Shown here in pieces: positions 40,828-50,348 of a stretch of DNA of 64,000 bases. Source of the stretch: JACJWR01 sp964627505 (lineage in GTDB: Bacteria; Actinomycetota; Actinomycetes; S36-B12; UBA10799). The stretch is from the NCBI GenBank assembly GCA_964627505.1, contig CAZVKB010000003.1, positions 1 through 64,000 of the forward strand. Direction: 5' to 3'. Below the pieces are notes generated by a model. The model was given only the letters and a program-made list of their open reading frames with translations, searched no databases and was not told the origin of the DNA. The translations under genes and the position numbers were made by a program. Within the stretch, counting starts at the first letter, position 1, and each line of letters opens with the position of its first letter.

Positions 40828-43770
40828 GTGGGTCTCTTCGACAAGATGCTGCGCGCCGGTGAAGGTAAGACGTTGCGCAAGCTCAATAAGATCACTTCCG
40901 TCGTCAATGCCTTGGAGGATGACTTCGCCGCGCTGAGCGACGAGGAACTCCGCGCCAAGACAGTCGAGTTCCGCGCGCGCCTGGAGGCGGGTGAGGACAC
41001 GCTCGACACTTTGCTGCCCGAGGCGTTCGCAGCTGTCCGCGAGGCTTCCGTGCGCACCCTGGGGCAACGTCACTACGACGTGCAGATCATGGGCGGGGCG
41101 GCACTGCACTGGGGCAACATCGCCGAGATGCGTACCGGTGAGGGCAAGACGTTGGTCGCCACCCTGCCGTCGTACCTCAATGCGCTGGCTGGCGATGGCG
41201 TGCACATCGTGACGGTCAACGACTACCTCGCCAAACGTGACTCCGAGTGGATGGGTCGCATCCACCGGTTCTTGGGGTTGAGCGTGGGCTGCATCTTGGC
41301 CAGCATGACGCCGGCGGCTCGGCGCGAGGCCTACGCCGCCGACATCACCTACGGCACCAATAACGAGTTTGGTTTCGATTACCTGCGCGACAACATGGCC
41401 TGGTCGTTGGCCGAATTGGTGCAGCGCGGCCACAACTACGCCATCGTCGATGAGGTGGACTCGATCCTCATCGACGAAGCCCGGACGCCGCTCATCATTT
41501 CCGGGCCAGCCGACCACGAACCCAAGTGGTACGCGGATTTCGCGCGACTGGCCCTGCGGTTGGTCAATGAGGACGACTATGAGGTGGATATCAAGAAGCG
41601 CACCGTCGGCGTGCTGGAACCGGGTGTCGAGAAGGCCGAAGACTGGTTGGGGATCGAGAATCTCTACCAACCTGAGAACACCCCGTTGGTGGGATTCCTG
41701 AACAACGCTATCCGCGCGAAGGAACTCTTCACCCGGGACAAGGACTACGTCGTGCTCGAGGGCGAGGTAGTGATCGTCGATGAGCACACCGGCCGCATCT
41801 TGCCCGGACGTCGGTACAACGAGGGTTTGCATCAGGCGATCGAGGCCAAAGAGGGGGTGGAGATCAAAGCCGAGAACCAGACCCTGGCCACGATCACCCT
41901 GCAGAACTATTTCCGGCTGTACGACAAGTTGGCCGGCATGACCGGTACCGCCCAGACCGAGGCGGCTGAGTTCAACGGCACCTACGATCTCGGGGTTGTG
42001 CCGATCCCCACCAATATGCCCAATCAGCGGGTGGACAAGGGCGACTTGATTTACCGCACGGAGGAGGCCAAGTTCGCTGCGGTGGTGGAGGACATCGCGG
42101 AGCGGTTTGAGGCCGGGCAACCGGTGCTGGTGGGAACGGTGAGCGTGGAGAAGAGTGAGGTGCTCTCGACTGCGTTGCGCAAGGCTGGGGTGCCGCACAA
42201 GGTGCTCAACGCCAAGTTCCATCAGCAGGAGGCCATGATCGTGGCTGAGGCTGGGCGCAAAGGTGCGGTCACTGTGGCGACCAATATGGCTGGCCGTGGC
42301 ACCGACATCATGCTGGGTGGGAACCCGGAGTTTCGGGCGGCCGCCGAACTCGCCGCGCGCGGGATTTCGCTGGTGGAGGATCCCGAGTCCTACGAGGCGG
42401 CGTGGCCGGAGGCGCTGGAAAAGGCCGAGGAATCGGTGGCGACCGAGCATGAGGAGGTCGTGGCGCTCGGCGGGCTCTACGTGTTGGGTACCGAACGTCA
42501 CGAGTCCCGACGCATCGACAACCAGCTGCGCGGACGATCTGCTCGACAGGGAGATCCAGGGGAGACGCGTTTCTACCTCTCGCTGCAGGACGAGCTGATG
42601 TTGCGGTTCAACGGCGGCATGGTGGACGCATTTCTCACGCGGTTCAACGTGCCCGACGATGTGCCGATCGAGGCGAAGATGGTCTCGCGGTCCATTGCCA
42701 GCGCCCAGTCCCAGGTGGAAGCGCTCAACGCGGAGATTCGCAAGAACGTCCTCAAGTACGACGAGGTGATGAACCGTCAGCGCGTGGTGATCTACAACGA
42801 GCGGCGGGCTGTGCTCAACGGCGAGGATCTCTCCGATCAAGTGCGCAGGTTCATCGACGAGGTAGTCGAGTTGCATGTGCGGGCCCACACGGCCGAGGGC
42901 TATCCGGAGGACTGGGACCTCGACGCCATGATGACCGAACTTGCCGCGGTGTATCCCGTCTCGATGAGCGTGGCGGATCTTGAAGCCCGTTCCGGCGGTG
43001 GCCGGCATGGGGTGAGCGCGGCTTTCCTGATCGAGGAACTGCAAGAGGATGCGCAACAGGCTTACGACCGGCGAGAGGAAGAACTCGGTTCGGATGTCGT
43101 GCGGGAACTCGAGCGAAGAGTGATCATGAGCGTGCTCGACCGGCGCTGGCGCGAACACCTATATGAGATGGACTACCTCAAAGAGGGCATCGGTTTGCGG
43201 GCGATGGCGCAGAAGGATCCCCTGGTGGAATACCAGCGGGAGGGTTACGACCTCTTTGTGGCCATGATGGCAGCCATCGGAGAAGAGTCGGTGCGCTACG
43301 TCTTCAACATCACCCCGGAAGTTCACCGGCCGCAGGTCGCGGTTAGTGAGCCCACGAAGTTCGGACTCGCCGGTGTGGCGTCCGGCGGTGTGAGTGCCGG
43401 CTTGGCGGCTGTCTCCGGAACTGGTGGCGGGGCATTGGATCTGGCGAGTATCGACGCCGTGGACAACGCAAGTGTCACGGTGGAGGAGCCAGCCGCGTCG
43501 GCGCCCGAGGTGGTGCTGCCAGATGCACTTGTGGAGCATGAGCGACGCGGTCAGATTCAATACTCGGCACCGTCGGCAGAGGGCGGAGTGGTGACGCGGA
43601 CCGAACAGGTGGCGAACGTGGACGACCCGTTGGCCAGTGCTGGGAGTGCTGATTCAGAAGGTGCGGCAGGGGCCGGTGCCATGAAGTACGCGGGCACCTC
43701 ACGCAATGCGCTGTGCCCGTGTGGCTCGGGGAAGAAGTACAAGCGCTGCCACGGGGGTCGCGGCCGCTGA
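40828..43770 (+). CDS. secA: Preprotein translocase ATPase SecA
   Basis: Protein of 980 residues, the housekeeping SecA1 type. It begins MGLFDKMLRAGEGKTLRKLN. Walker A region MRTGEGKTLVATL, Walker B/DEAD-like DEVDSILIDEARTPL, and the conserved TNMAGRGTDI and LRGRSARQGDPG are present. An Ala/Gly-rich linker leads to a C-terminal zinc-binding SEC-C motif, CPCGSGKKYKRCH. It drives export through SecYEG. The start is set by the leaderless promoter. The long SEC-C tail binds SecB-like factors or ribosomes in other bacteria. Confidence 0.97.
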   Translation: MGLFDKMLRAGEGKTLRKLNKITSVVNALEDDFAALSDEELRAKTVEFRARLEAGEDTLDTLLPEAFAAVREASVRTLGQRHYDVQIMGGAALHWGNIAEMRTGEGKTLVATLPSYLNALAGDGVHIVTVNDYLAKRDSEWMGRIHRFLGLSVGCILASMTPAARREAYAADITYGTNNEFGFDYLRDNMAWSLAELVQRGHNYAIVDEVDSILIDEARTPLIISGPADHEPKWYADFARLALRLVNEDDYEVDIKKRTVGVLEPGVEKAEDWLGIENLYQPENTPLVGFLNNAIRAKELFTRDKDYVVLEGEVVIVDEHTGRILPGRRYNEGLHQAIEAKEGVEIKAENQTLATITLQNYFRLYDKLAGMTGTAQTEAAEFNGTYDLGVVPIPTNMPNQRVDKGDLIYRTEEAKFAAVVEDIAERFEAGQPVLVGTVSVEKSEVLSTALRKAGVPHKVLNAKFHQQEAMIVAEAGRKGAVTVATNMAGRGTDIMLGGNPEFRAAAELAARGISLVEDPESYEAAWPEALEKAEESVATEHEEVVALGGLYVLGTERHESRRIDNQLRGRSARQGDPGETRFYLSLQDELMLRFNGGMVDAFLTRFNVPDDVPIEAKMVSRSIASAQSQVEALNAEIRKNVLKYDEVMNRQRVVIYNERRAVLNGEDLSDQVRRFIDEVVELHVRAHTAEGYPEDWDLDAMMTELAAVYPVSMSVADLEARSGGGRHGVSAAFLIEELQEDAQQAYDRREEELGSDVVRELERRVIMSVLDRRWREHLYEMDYLKEGIGLRAMAQKDPLVEYQREGYDLFVAMMAAIGEESVRYVFNITPEVHRPQVAVSEPTKFGLAGVASGGVSAGLAAVSGTGGGALDLASIDAVDNASVTVEEPAASAPEVVLPDALVEHERRGQIQYSAPSAEGGVVTRTEQVANVDDPLASAGSADSEGAAGAGAMKYAGTSRNALCPCGSGKKYKRCHGGRGR

Positions 43771-43773
43771 CGA

Positions 43774-43801
43774 CCGTTCGGCTTGCTGCTAAGCCGACCG
43801 G
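43774..43801. terminator. Bidirectional terminator-like hairpin between secA and the convergent gene
   Basis: An 11-base arm (43774-43784) and its complement (43791-43801), one mismatch, around the loop GCTGCT. It starts 3 bases after the secA stop and covers the stop codon of the convergent minus-strand gene. No T-run follows, as is common in high-GC actinobacteria. Confidence 0.5.
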
Positions 43802-44281
43802 CGCGTCGCCATCCGGTGCTGATCGGTCTCGAGGATCGTGGCGCGCCACCGACCTTCAAGCAGTTCCATGCGCATGGCGACCNNNNNNNNNNACACTGGC
43901 ACGGGCGCCGTTGCGTAGCACTGCGGTCACCTCCATCACTGCGTCACCTTGGTGCTTGATATGCAAGGCGTAGATGCGGTGGCGCAGTCGCGACGAGGTC
44001 GGGTTGGCCGCGGCACACGCATGTCGCACTCGCGATAGCACTGCTGGCGTCACGAGTGGCATGAGTTGGTTGGCGGCACGCTGCCCAGACAGCACCTCAA
44101 CGATGGCGTGGGTGATGAGTTTGGCGCTGGCTTCTGCCTGTCGCAATCCCCGCGTCGGCCGCGCCGTCGGAACAGGCGAGACTTTCCGCGGGCTTCGCAT
44201 CACGTCACCCCCGGGACCGGTCTGCTTACCAGTCGAAAGTTGTTCAGCATCGCCCCCAACGTTGCGTGGTGCCGGGATCAT
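43789..44281 (-). CDS. Rv3235-family (DUF6459-like) protein, interrupted by an assembly gap
   Basis: Minus-strand gene with about 160 codons. Before the gap it reads ASAKLITHAIVEVLSGQRAA and HRIYALHIKHQGDAVMEVTA. After the gap, in the frame VAMRMELLEGRWRATILETD, it ends at TAG 43789-43791. The two halves fit one protein of the small actinobacterial family found near secA1 (Rv3235), but they are out of frame across the 10 N. The true missing length must be a multiple of 3. ATG 44281 has GGGGGGAG upstream; ATG 44200 is an alternative. Function is unknown. Confidence 0.65.
43883..43892. other. Assembly gap, 10 N
   Basis: Run of 10 unknown bases inside the minus-strand DUF6459-like gene. The number is a placeholder because it breaks an otherwise continuous reading frame. 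Confidence 0.99.
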
Positions 44282-44473
44282 GCGAGGTACTCCCCCCTGG
44301 CGGTGGTCCTTCCCATCGCCGACCGTGAAACGGTTCTATCGCAGCCCGACTGCCCCCGACAACTTGAATAGTGGCCCGCTGTGGATAACGCCACGAATTG
44401 GGACATCTGTGGTACTGCCGAGTCGATCCAGCACTCCCACCGCACAACCGCTGGCGCTGCCACGCTGATCTGA

Positions 44474-44479
44474 CACAAT
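44474..44479 (+). promoter_or_regulatory. -10 element of the HAD hydrolase gene, leaderless type
   Basis: CACAAT, then CGGTCG, then ATG at 44486. The space from 44282 to 44473 shows no gene. Confidence 0.5.
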
Positions 44480-44485
44480 CGGTCG

Positions 44486-45133
44486 ATGACTAACCGCCCG
44501 ATCCCCACGGCTCTCATCGTCGATTGGGGCGGTGTGCTGACCAACGATTTGCAGTCAGTGATGAGTACCTGGTCGCTGGACGAGGGTTTCCAGCCCGCCG
44601 ATTTCGCCGCCGTGATGACACAGTGGCTGGGCGCCGGCGCCACGGTCAACCCGATTCACACCCTGGAGCGGGGCGAATCCAGCGTGCCGGATTTCGAGAC
44701 CGCGCTGGCGGCCGCATTGTCCGAGCGGATCGGTCGGCCGGTGGCGAGCACCGGCCTCGTGCACCGCCTCTTCAGCCACTTTCAGCATGCGCACGACATG
44801 ACTGCGCTGGTGCGCCGCGCCCGGGACCGCGGCATCCGCACAGCTTTGCTGTCCAACTCCTGGGGCAATTCTTACCCAGACCACATTTTCGACGGCATGT
44901 TTGACACGGTGGTGATCTCGGGCGAAGTGGGAATGCGCAAACCCGACGCTGACATCTTCCAATACACCTCAGCCCAGCTCGGGATCTCCGCCCGCGCCAG
45001 CGCTTTCGTCGACGACCTGATGGTGAATGTGACCGCCTCCAAGCGGCTCGGATACCTCGGCGTGCACCACCGCACCTACGGCCAGACCGCTGATCAACTC
45101 AGTGCCCTGTTCGGAATCGACCTGCGGGAATGA
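44486..45133 (+). CDS. HAD-family (subfamily IA) hydrolase
   Basis: Protein of 215 residues. Motif I is LIVDWGGVLTN, with the nucleophile D13. The second aspartate that protonates leaving groups in phosphatases is a glycine (DWG), as in several HAD branches with unclear activity. Motif II is LLSNSWG, motif III GMRKPDADIFQY and motif IV FVDDLMVNV. Likely acts on a small phosphorylated or halogenated compound. Substrate cannot be read from sequence. Confidence 0.87.
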   Translation: MTNRPIPTALIVDWGGVLTNDLQSVMSTWSLDEGFQPADFAAVMTQWLGAGATVNPIHTLERGESSVPDFETALAAALSERIGRPVASTGLVHRLFSHFQHAHDMTALVRRARDRGIRTALLSNSWGNSYPDHIFDGMFDTVVISGEVGMRKPDADIFQYTSAQLGISARASAFVDDLMVNVTASKRLGYLGVHHRTYGQTADQLSALFGIDLRE

Positions 45134-45307
45134 CCGACCCCGCCCGCCGCGCACCGTAACCCGCTACTGCCCACACCCCACCTCGCTTCGGCCCCAACCC
45201 GACCCTCGCGACAACGCGAAAATGCTTGCTACTCATGAGGTTCTCGGGCACTTGTCCGACGTCAAGATGACATGCGTGTCAAGATGGGAGGAAGGAAGGG
45301 AGCCACC

Positions 45308-46735
45308 GTGGTTGACCGTTTGAGCCCTGAGGACGTCGCCGCCCTCTACCTCGAGGAACCCACGGCACCCATGCATGTGGGCAGCGTCTCGATCTTCCAA
45401 GAATCCGAGTGCAGCCTCGACTACGACCGGCTCGTCCGGCTGTTGACCGAGCGCATCGCGATGGCGCCACGGTATCGCCAGCGCCTCAAGTGGGTTCCCG
45501 GCAATCTCGGCGCTCCCGTGTGGGTGGATGACACCTCCTTCGACATCACCTTCCACGTCCGCCGCTCCGCCCTGCCTAGACCGGGAACAGATGCCCAGCT
45601 GCAGGAACTCGTAGCCCGGATCATGGCCCGTCCGCTCGATCGCAGCAAACCACTGTGGGAGATGTACCTGGTGGAGGGCATCAAAGGCCGACGATTCGCC
45701 CTGCTCACCAAGTCCCACCACGCACTCGTCGACGGGGTGACCTCGGTGGACATCAGCCAGGTGATCCTCGATGATGCGGCCCGAGATGACTTCGCCCTCG
45801 AGCAGATGTGGCGGCCCGCCCGCGAGCCCAGCAAGGTGTCGCTGGTGCTCAGCGCCGCAGGCGAACAGGTCCGCAGCCCCGCCGACGCTGTGGCCACCGT
45901 CCGACGCAGCGTCACAGATGTCACCACAGCAGTGACCGGCGTCGGCAGAAGCGCTTTGGCGCTGGTATCCGCGGCCATGTCGGTCGCACGTTCCCCAGCG
46001 CACGGCCCACTCAATTTCGAGGTCTCCGCGCAACGCCGCTTTGCGATGGCTGCGCTGCGGCTTTCCGATTTCAAAGCTGTGCGGGCTGCACATGGTGGCA
46101 CCGTCAACGATGTGGTGCTGGCAGTGGTGGCCGGGGCGATGCGCACCTGGCTGCTCGGCCGAGGCGAACCACTGACCACCCGCACCGAGATCACGGCCCT
46201 CGTCCCGGTCAGTGTCGAACCCAGCCACGACCGTGAGCACGCCGGCGATGTGCACCCATTCCTCGTACATTTGCCGGTGGGGGAAGCCGATCCCGTCGTG
46301 CGGCTCAGCCGGATCAGCTATGAAATGGGCCGGCATCGAGAGAGTCAACGCCTGGTCGGCGCGGAAACCCTCTCCGCGATCGCCGGCTTCGCGCCACCCA
46401 CGTTGCACGCCCTCGGTACTCGGCTGGGGGCTGATATCTCGCTGCGCACCTACAACCTGGTGGTCACCAACGTGCCGGGCCCGCAGACAGCCCTGTACGT
46501 GGGCCAGTGCGAGATGATCGCCGCCTACCCGGTAGTCGCTCTCACCCGCGGGCACGGGCTGAGCATGGGTCTGACCTCCTATAACGGCGGGGTCTTCTTC
46601 GGCCTGAACGCGGATCGCGACGGCGTTGCCGACGTCACCGATCTCGCATTGGCGCTGAAGACTTCCATGACCGAACTCAAAGACACCATTCGCGGCCGGC
46701 GACGCACGCGCACGACGCGCAAACCGCAGACGTAA
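45308..46735 (+). CDS. Wax ester synthase/diacylglycerol acyltransferase (WS/DGAT) family protein
   Basis: Protein of 475 residues. The active-site motif HHxxxDG is intact in KSHHALVDGVTSVDIS. Other landmarks are the N-terminal RLSPEDVAALYLEEPTAPMH, GTVNDVVLAVVAGAM and the C-terminal NVPGPQTALYVG. These enzymes make triacylglycerol or wax esters as storage lipid from acyl-CoA. GTG 45308 has GGGAG 5 bases upstream. The next gene encodes a patatin lipase, so lipid storage and breakdown genes are adjacent. Confidence 0.92.
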   Translation: MVDRLSPEDVAALYLEEPTAPMHVGSVSIFQESECSLDYDRLVRLLTERIAMAPRYRQRLKWVPGNLGAPVWVDDTSFDITFHVRRSALPRPGTDAQLQELVARIMARPLDRSKPLWEMYLVEGIKGRRFALLTKSHHALVDGVTSVDISQVILDDAARDDFALEQMWRPAREPSKVSLVLSAAGEQVRSPADAVATVRRSVTDVTTAVTGVGRSALALVSAAMSVARSPAHGPLNFEVSAQRRFAMAALRLSDFKAVRAAHGGTVNDVVLAVVAGAMRTWLLGRGEPLTTRTEITALVPVSVEPSHDREHAGDVHPFLVHLPVGEADPVVRLSRISYEMGRHRESQRLVGAETLSAIAGFAPPTLHALGTRLGADISLRTYNLVVTNVPGPQTALYVGQCEMIAAYPVVALTRGHGLSMGLTSYNGGVFFGLNADRDGVADVTDLALALKTSMTELKDTIRGRRRTRTTRKPQT

Positions 46736-46822
46736 CATGGAAAGCACAGGTGCTCGACGAATCTCACGACATTTGCGGCGAAGCCGCGTATCGTGGCACG
46801 ACACCATGAAGTTGGAGGCATG

Positions 46823-47815
46823 ATGGCTCGCAGACGTCAGCCCAAGCGCGGGCTGGTCCTCGGGGGCGGGGGCATGCTGGGAGCAGCCTGGATGGTGGGG
46901 GCGCTGTGCGCTCTGGAGGAAGTGCACGGGTTCGACGCCACCACCGCAGATGTGATCGTCGGCACGTCGGCCGGTTCGGTACTTGCAGCCCTCGTGGGGG
47001 CCGGGGTGAGCCCCAAACACCTGCGCGATCATCAACGCGGAGTGCCGATTCCATCGGGCCCGTTGGCCGGTTACACCTGGGATTATGAGCGCGCCGCCGG
47101 CACCGGACGGCCCAAACTGCCCAAGTTGTTCCCAGCCTCCGGGAAGGGCCTGGCGTCCAGTGCACGGCGGATTCGGCAACTACCACCCACCGCAGTGTTG
47201 GCAGGATTCATGCCGCAAGGCCAGGGCTCACTCGAACGCGTCGGCCACCTCATCGAGGCGATCACGCCGATGGATGAATGGTCTCCGCATGCCAACACGT
47301 GGGTCGTGGCCATGGACCTCGACGAAGGCAAGCGGGTGCCGTTCGGCAAACCCGGCGCTCCCGTGGCGCCGCTGGCTGATGCCGTGATGGCTTCCTGCGC
47401 CATCCCCGCCTGGTTCCAACCTGTGGAGATCAACGGCCACAAATATGTCGACGGTGGCGCCTGTTCGGCCACCAGCGTGGACCTCGTGGCCGACATGGGT
47501 CTCGATGAGGTGTATGTGCTCGCCCCGATGGTCTCGTTCGCGGTGGACCGTCCGAATTCGGTGATCGCCCGGTTGGAACGACGCTGGCGCACCTCAGTCA
47601 CGCGCCGCTGCCTCAGCGAAGCCGAAAAAGTCCGCGAGAACGGAGCCGAAGTGGTGCTGCTCGGCCCGGGGCCAGAAGACCTCGAGGCGATGGGCGGCAA
47701 CGTCATGGATGTGTCCCGCCGACTGCCGGTGCTCGAGGTCAGCCTGCGCACCTCGTTGGAAGCGCTGCGCGACCCGGACCGGGTGGGCCCAGACCATCTG
47801 GCCGACGTGATCTAG
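46823..47815 (+). CDS. Patatin-like phospholipase
   Basis: Protein of 330 residues. The oxyanion-hole glycine run GLVLGGGGMLGAAW (10-23), the nucleophile elbow GTSAG with S49, and the catalytic aspartate in KYVDGGACS near residue 212 are all present. It probably hydrolyses acyl esters of glycerolipids. GGAGG lies 4 bases before ATG 46823, and TATCGT near 46789 may be the -10. It follows the WS/DGAT gene with an 87-base gap. Confidence 0.92.
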   Translation: MARRRQPKRGLVLGGGGMLGAAWMVGALCALEEVHGFDATTADVIVGTSAGSVLAALVGAGVSPKHLRDHQRGVPIPSGPLAGYTWDYERAAGTGRPKLPKLFPASGKGLASSARRIRQLPPTAVLAGFMPQGQGSLERVGHLIEAITPMDEWSPHANTWVVAMDLDEGKRVPFGKPGAPVAPLADAVMASCAIPAWFQPVEINGHKYVDGGACSATSVDLVADMGLDEVYVLAPMVSFAVDRPNSVIARLERRWRTSVTRRCLSEAEKVRENGAEVVLLGPGPEDLEAMGGNVMDVSRRLPVLEVSLRTSLEALRDPDRVGPDHLADVI

Positions 47816-47890
47816 CGCGCACCACCTCCACCAACCAGGCAGCCGAGCAACGCCGCGACTCAGGCGCATCCCGAGTGCAAGGATGAGCCC

Positions 47891-49519
47891 ATGGACGCTT
47901 TCACCACCCCGCCCGCACCCGTCAACGAGCCGATCGAGCAGTACGCGCCAGGTTCGGCGGCCCGGGCCCGGATCGCTGATCGGCTCGCCGCCTTCGCCGC
48001 GCAAGGGCCAATCGATCTGCCCAGTGTGATCGGTGGAGAACATCGCATGGCCGGTGGTGCGCAAATTCCGGTGGTGCAGCCGCATGATCATGCCGCCGTC
48101 CTCGGCGTCACTGCCAACGCCACCCACGCTGATGCGCGCGATGCCGTGGCGGCCGCCCGGGCAGCCGCCGGAGAGTGGCGCGCGCTGAGTTTCGACGATC
48201 GCGCAGGAGTGCTCCTCAAGGCTTCCGAAATGCTCTCCGGTTCGTGGCGCGACACCCTCAACGCCGCCACCATGCTGGGTCAGTCCAAAACTGTCTACCA
48301 AGCAGAGATCGACTCAGCCTGCGAACTCATCGACTTTTGGCGCTTCAACGTGCACTTCGCTCGGACAATTCTGGCCGAGCAGCCGGTGAGTTCCAAAGGG
48401 GTCTGGAACCGCTCGGACCACCGCTCGCTGGAAGGGTTCGTCTACGCCATCACGCCGTTCAATTTCACGGCCATCGCCGGCAACCTCCCCACCGCCCCTG
48501 CGCTCATGGGCAACACAGTGGTGTGGAAACCTGCACCGACCCAGCAGTTCGCCGCCCACTACCTCATGGCTTTGCTGGAAGCCGCAGGCATGCCCCCCGG
48601 TGTCATCAACATGGTCACCGGCGATGGCTTGGCGGTCAGCGATGTGGTGCTGGCCGAACCGGACCTCGCCGGCATCCACTTCACCGGCTCCACCCCGGTG
48701 TTCCAACATTTGTGGCGCACTGTCGGGGAGCGCATCACCTCGTATCGCACCTACCCGCGGTTGGTGGGGGAAACTGGCGGCAAGGACTTCATCGTCGCCC
48801 ACCCCAGCGCCGACCCGGCCGTGCTCACCACCGCCATGATTCGCGGTGCCTATGAATTCCAAGGTCAGAAGTGTTCGGCAGCCTCCCGGGCCTACGTGCC
48901 GCGCAGCCTGTGGAACGTCATGGGTGACGACTTCCTGGCGCAAGTGGACGCCATCACCCAAGGCCCCACCACCGACCTCACGAGTTTCATGTCTGCGGTG
49001 ATCGATCGAAAGTCGTTCGACCGCAACGTGGCCGCGATCGAGCGGGCCCGCGCGGACGAGACTGTGGAGATCGCCGCCGGCGGCACCTACGACGACTCCG
49101 TCGGGTACTTCATCAGGCCGACGGTGCTGCTGGGTGCGGACCCGACCCGGGAGTACTTCACGACTGAATACTTCGGCCCCGTGCTTGCGGTGCACGTCTA
49201 CGACGATGCCCAGTATGACGATGTGGTGACCCAGATGGAGTCAATCGCGCCATATGCCCTGACCGGCTCGATCCTGGCGACGGACCGGCGCGTCATTGCC
49301 GCCGCGACCGAAAAGTTGCGTTTCGCCGCGGGCAACTTCTACATCAACGACAAACCCACCGGCGCGGTCGTCGGCCAGCAGCCGTTCGGCGGCGGCCGGG
49401 CATCGGGTACCAACGACAAGGCCGGCGCCATGCAAAACCTGATGCGCTGGACGTCCACCCGGTCGATCAAAGAGACCTTGGACCCGCCGACGGAGTACGG
49501 CTACCCATTCATGGGCTGA
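47891..49519 (+). CDS. pruA: L-glutamate gamma-semialdehyde dehydrogenase
   Basis: Protein of 542 residues of the aldehyde dehydrogenase superfamily, length and N-terminal extension typical of delta-1-pyrroline-5-carboxylate dehydrogenase. Visible: AITPFNFTAIAGNLP, LVGETGGKDFIV with the general base glutamate, GQKCSAASRAYVP with the catalytic cysteine, and the C-terminal QQPFGGGRASGTNDKAG. It oxidises glutamate semialdehyde to glutamate in proline and arginine breakdown; the glutamate dehydrogenase at 50349 would use the product. AAGGAT lies 6 bases before the ATG. Confidence 0.95.
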   Translation: MDAFTTPPAPVNEPIEQYAPGSAARARIADRLAAFAAQGPIDLPSVIGGEHRMAGGAQIPVVQPHDHAAVLGVTANATHADARDAVAAARAAAGEWRALSFDDRAGVLLKASEMLSGSWRDTLNAATMLGQSKTVYQAEIDSACELIDFWRFNVHFARTILAEQPVSSKGVWNRSDHRSLEGFVYAITPFNFTAIAGNLPTAPALMGNTVVWKPAPTQQFAAHYLMALLEAAGMPPGVINMVTGDGLAVSDVVLAEPDLAGIHFTGSTPVFQHLWRTVGERITSYRTYPRLVGETGGKDFIVAHPSADPAVLTTAMIRGAYEFQGQKCSAASRAYVPRSLWNVMGDDFLAQVDAITQGPTTDLTSFMSAVIDRKSFDRNVAAIERARADETVEIAAGGTYDDSVGYFIRPTVLLGADPTREYFTTEYFGPVLAVHVYDDAQYDDVVTQMESIAPYALTGSILATDRRVIAAATEKLRFAAGNFYINDKPTGAVVGQQPFGGGRASGTNDKAGAMQNLMRWTSTRSIKETLDPPTEYGYPFMG

Positions 49520-49537
49520 AGGCATCGGGCCCGCTGG

Positions 49538-49637
49538 NNNNNNNNNNNNNNNNNNNNNNNNNNNNNNNNNNNNNNNNNNNNNNNNNNNNNNNNNNNNNNN
49601 NNNNNNNNNNNNNNNNNNNNNNNNNNNNNNNNNNNNN
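49538..49637. other. Assembly gap, 100 N
   Basis: Scaffold gap of placeholder length between pruA and the DUF2505 gene. Genes may be missing here; the true distance is unknown. Confidence 0.99.
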
Positions 49638-49657
49638 GGCGTCCCGCGCGGGGTGCG

Positions 49658-50173
49658 CTAGGCCTCGGTGATGCCGTGATCGGCGAGCCACTGCACGCCG
49701 ATCTTGTTCTCCTGCCGTACGGCGCGGGTCATCTGGTGGGTGATCACGTCTTCGAGTTTGCCGCCGATGAGAGGCACAGGTGCTCGGACGGTGAAGTCCA
49801 CGTCCACCGCGCACCCTTCGTCGCCCACTGGATGCAGGTTGAGGGTGCCGATCGCCTTGCCGGGGGTCTTCTCGAAGATCAACTCCACGGCCGCGGTGCG
49901 GGCGCCGAACTCGTCGGCCGGACTCCACCGGGCAGTCTCGTGCACACGAATGCTGTCACCGGTGATCCGCTTGGCGATCGCTGGCACCTCAGCCGGCAGC
50001 GTGCGCCCGGCGACCACGATCACGTCGGAACCGACGTGCGAGATTTCGATGTCGGGATCAGAGCCGCCGGTGCCGGTGATTTTCAACCCCACATACTCCT
50101 CGTTGCTCATCATCGCGAAGACCTCAGCACACGTCGCGGAGTAGGTCATCGTGTATTCCAGCTTTCTCGGCAC
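49658..50173 (-). CDS. DUF2505 family protein
   Basis: Protein of 171 residues. Sequence starts near EYTMTYSATCAEVFAMMSNE and shows the pattern of the START/Bet v1-like DUF2505 family: VEISHVGSDVIVVAGRTLPA-type strands, then RWSPADEFGARTAAVELIFE and IGGKLEDVITHQM. It is a common small cytosolic protein in actinobacteria with a possible lipid or small-molecule pocket. GTG 50173 follows AGGAGAG. It is divergent from gdh. Confidence 0.82.
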   Translation of the reverse strand: MPRKLEYTMTYSATCAEVFAMMSNEEYVGLKITGTGGSDPDIEISHVGSDVIVVAGRTLPAEVPAIAKRITGDSIRVHETARWSPADEFGARTAAVELIFEKTPGKAIGTLNLHPVGDEGCAVDVDFTVRAPVPLIGGKLEDVITHQMTRAVRQENKIGVQWLADHGITEA

Positions 50174-50336
50174 GTGCTCTCCTGTTCGTTGCGAACCATG
50201 GCTCGCCAAGTTTGTTCCGGCACCCGCTGCGCAGCCGCCACCCCGCTAACCTACCCATCTGCGGGATGGTGCGGAAATGCAGCCGAACCGGTGATGTCAG
50301 CAATGCGTTCAATCCACCTTGACGGCATCGTCGCAC

Positions 50337-50342
50337 TAGCCT
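50337..50342 (+). promoter_or_regulatory. -10 element of the NAD-glutamate dehydrogenase gene, leaderless type
   Basis: TAGCCT, then 6 bases, then GTG at 50349. This favours 50349 over the in-frame GTG at 50343. Confidence 0.6.
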
Positions 50343-50348
50343 GTGACC

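Noticed and set aside
40147..43158. 1003-codon open frame on the minus strand, antisense to secA
   Set aside because: It is the codon-biased shadow of secA and of the end of the acetyltransferase gene; its composition (many His, Arg, Gly, Leu) is typical of antisense frames in high-GC DNA and it has no domain.
45233..47179. 648-codon minus-strand open frame across the WS/DGAT and patatin genes
   Set aside because: It crosses two genes with clear active-site motifs on the other strand and has no recognisable domain.
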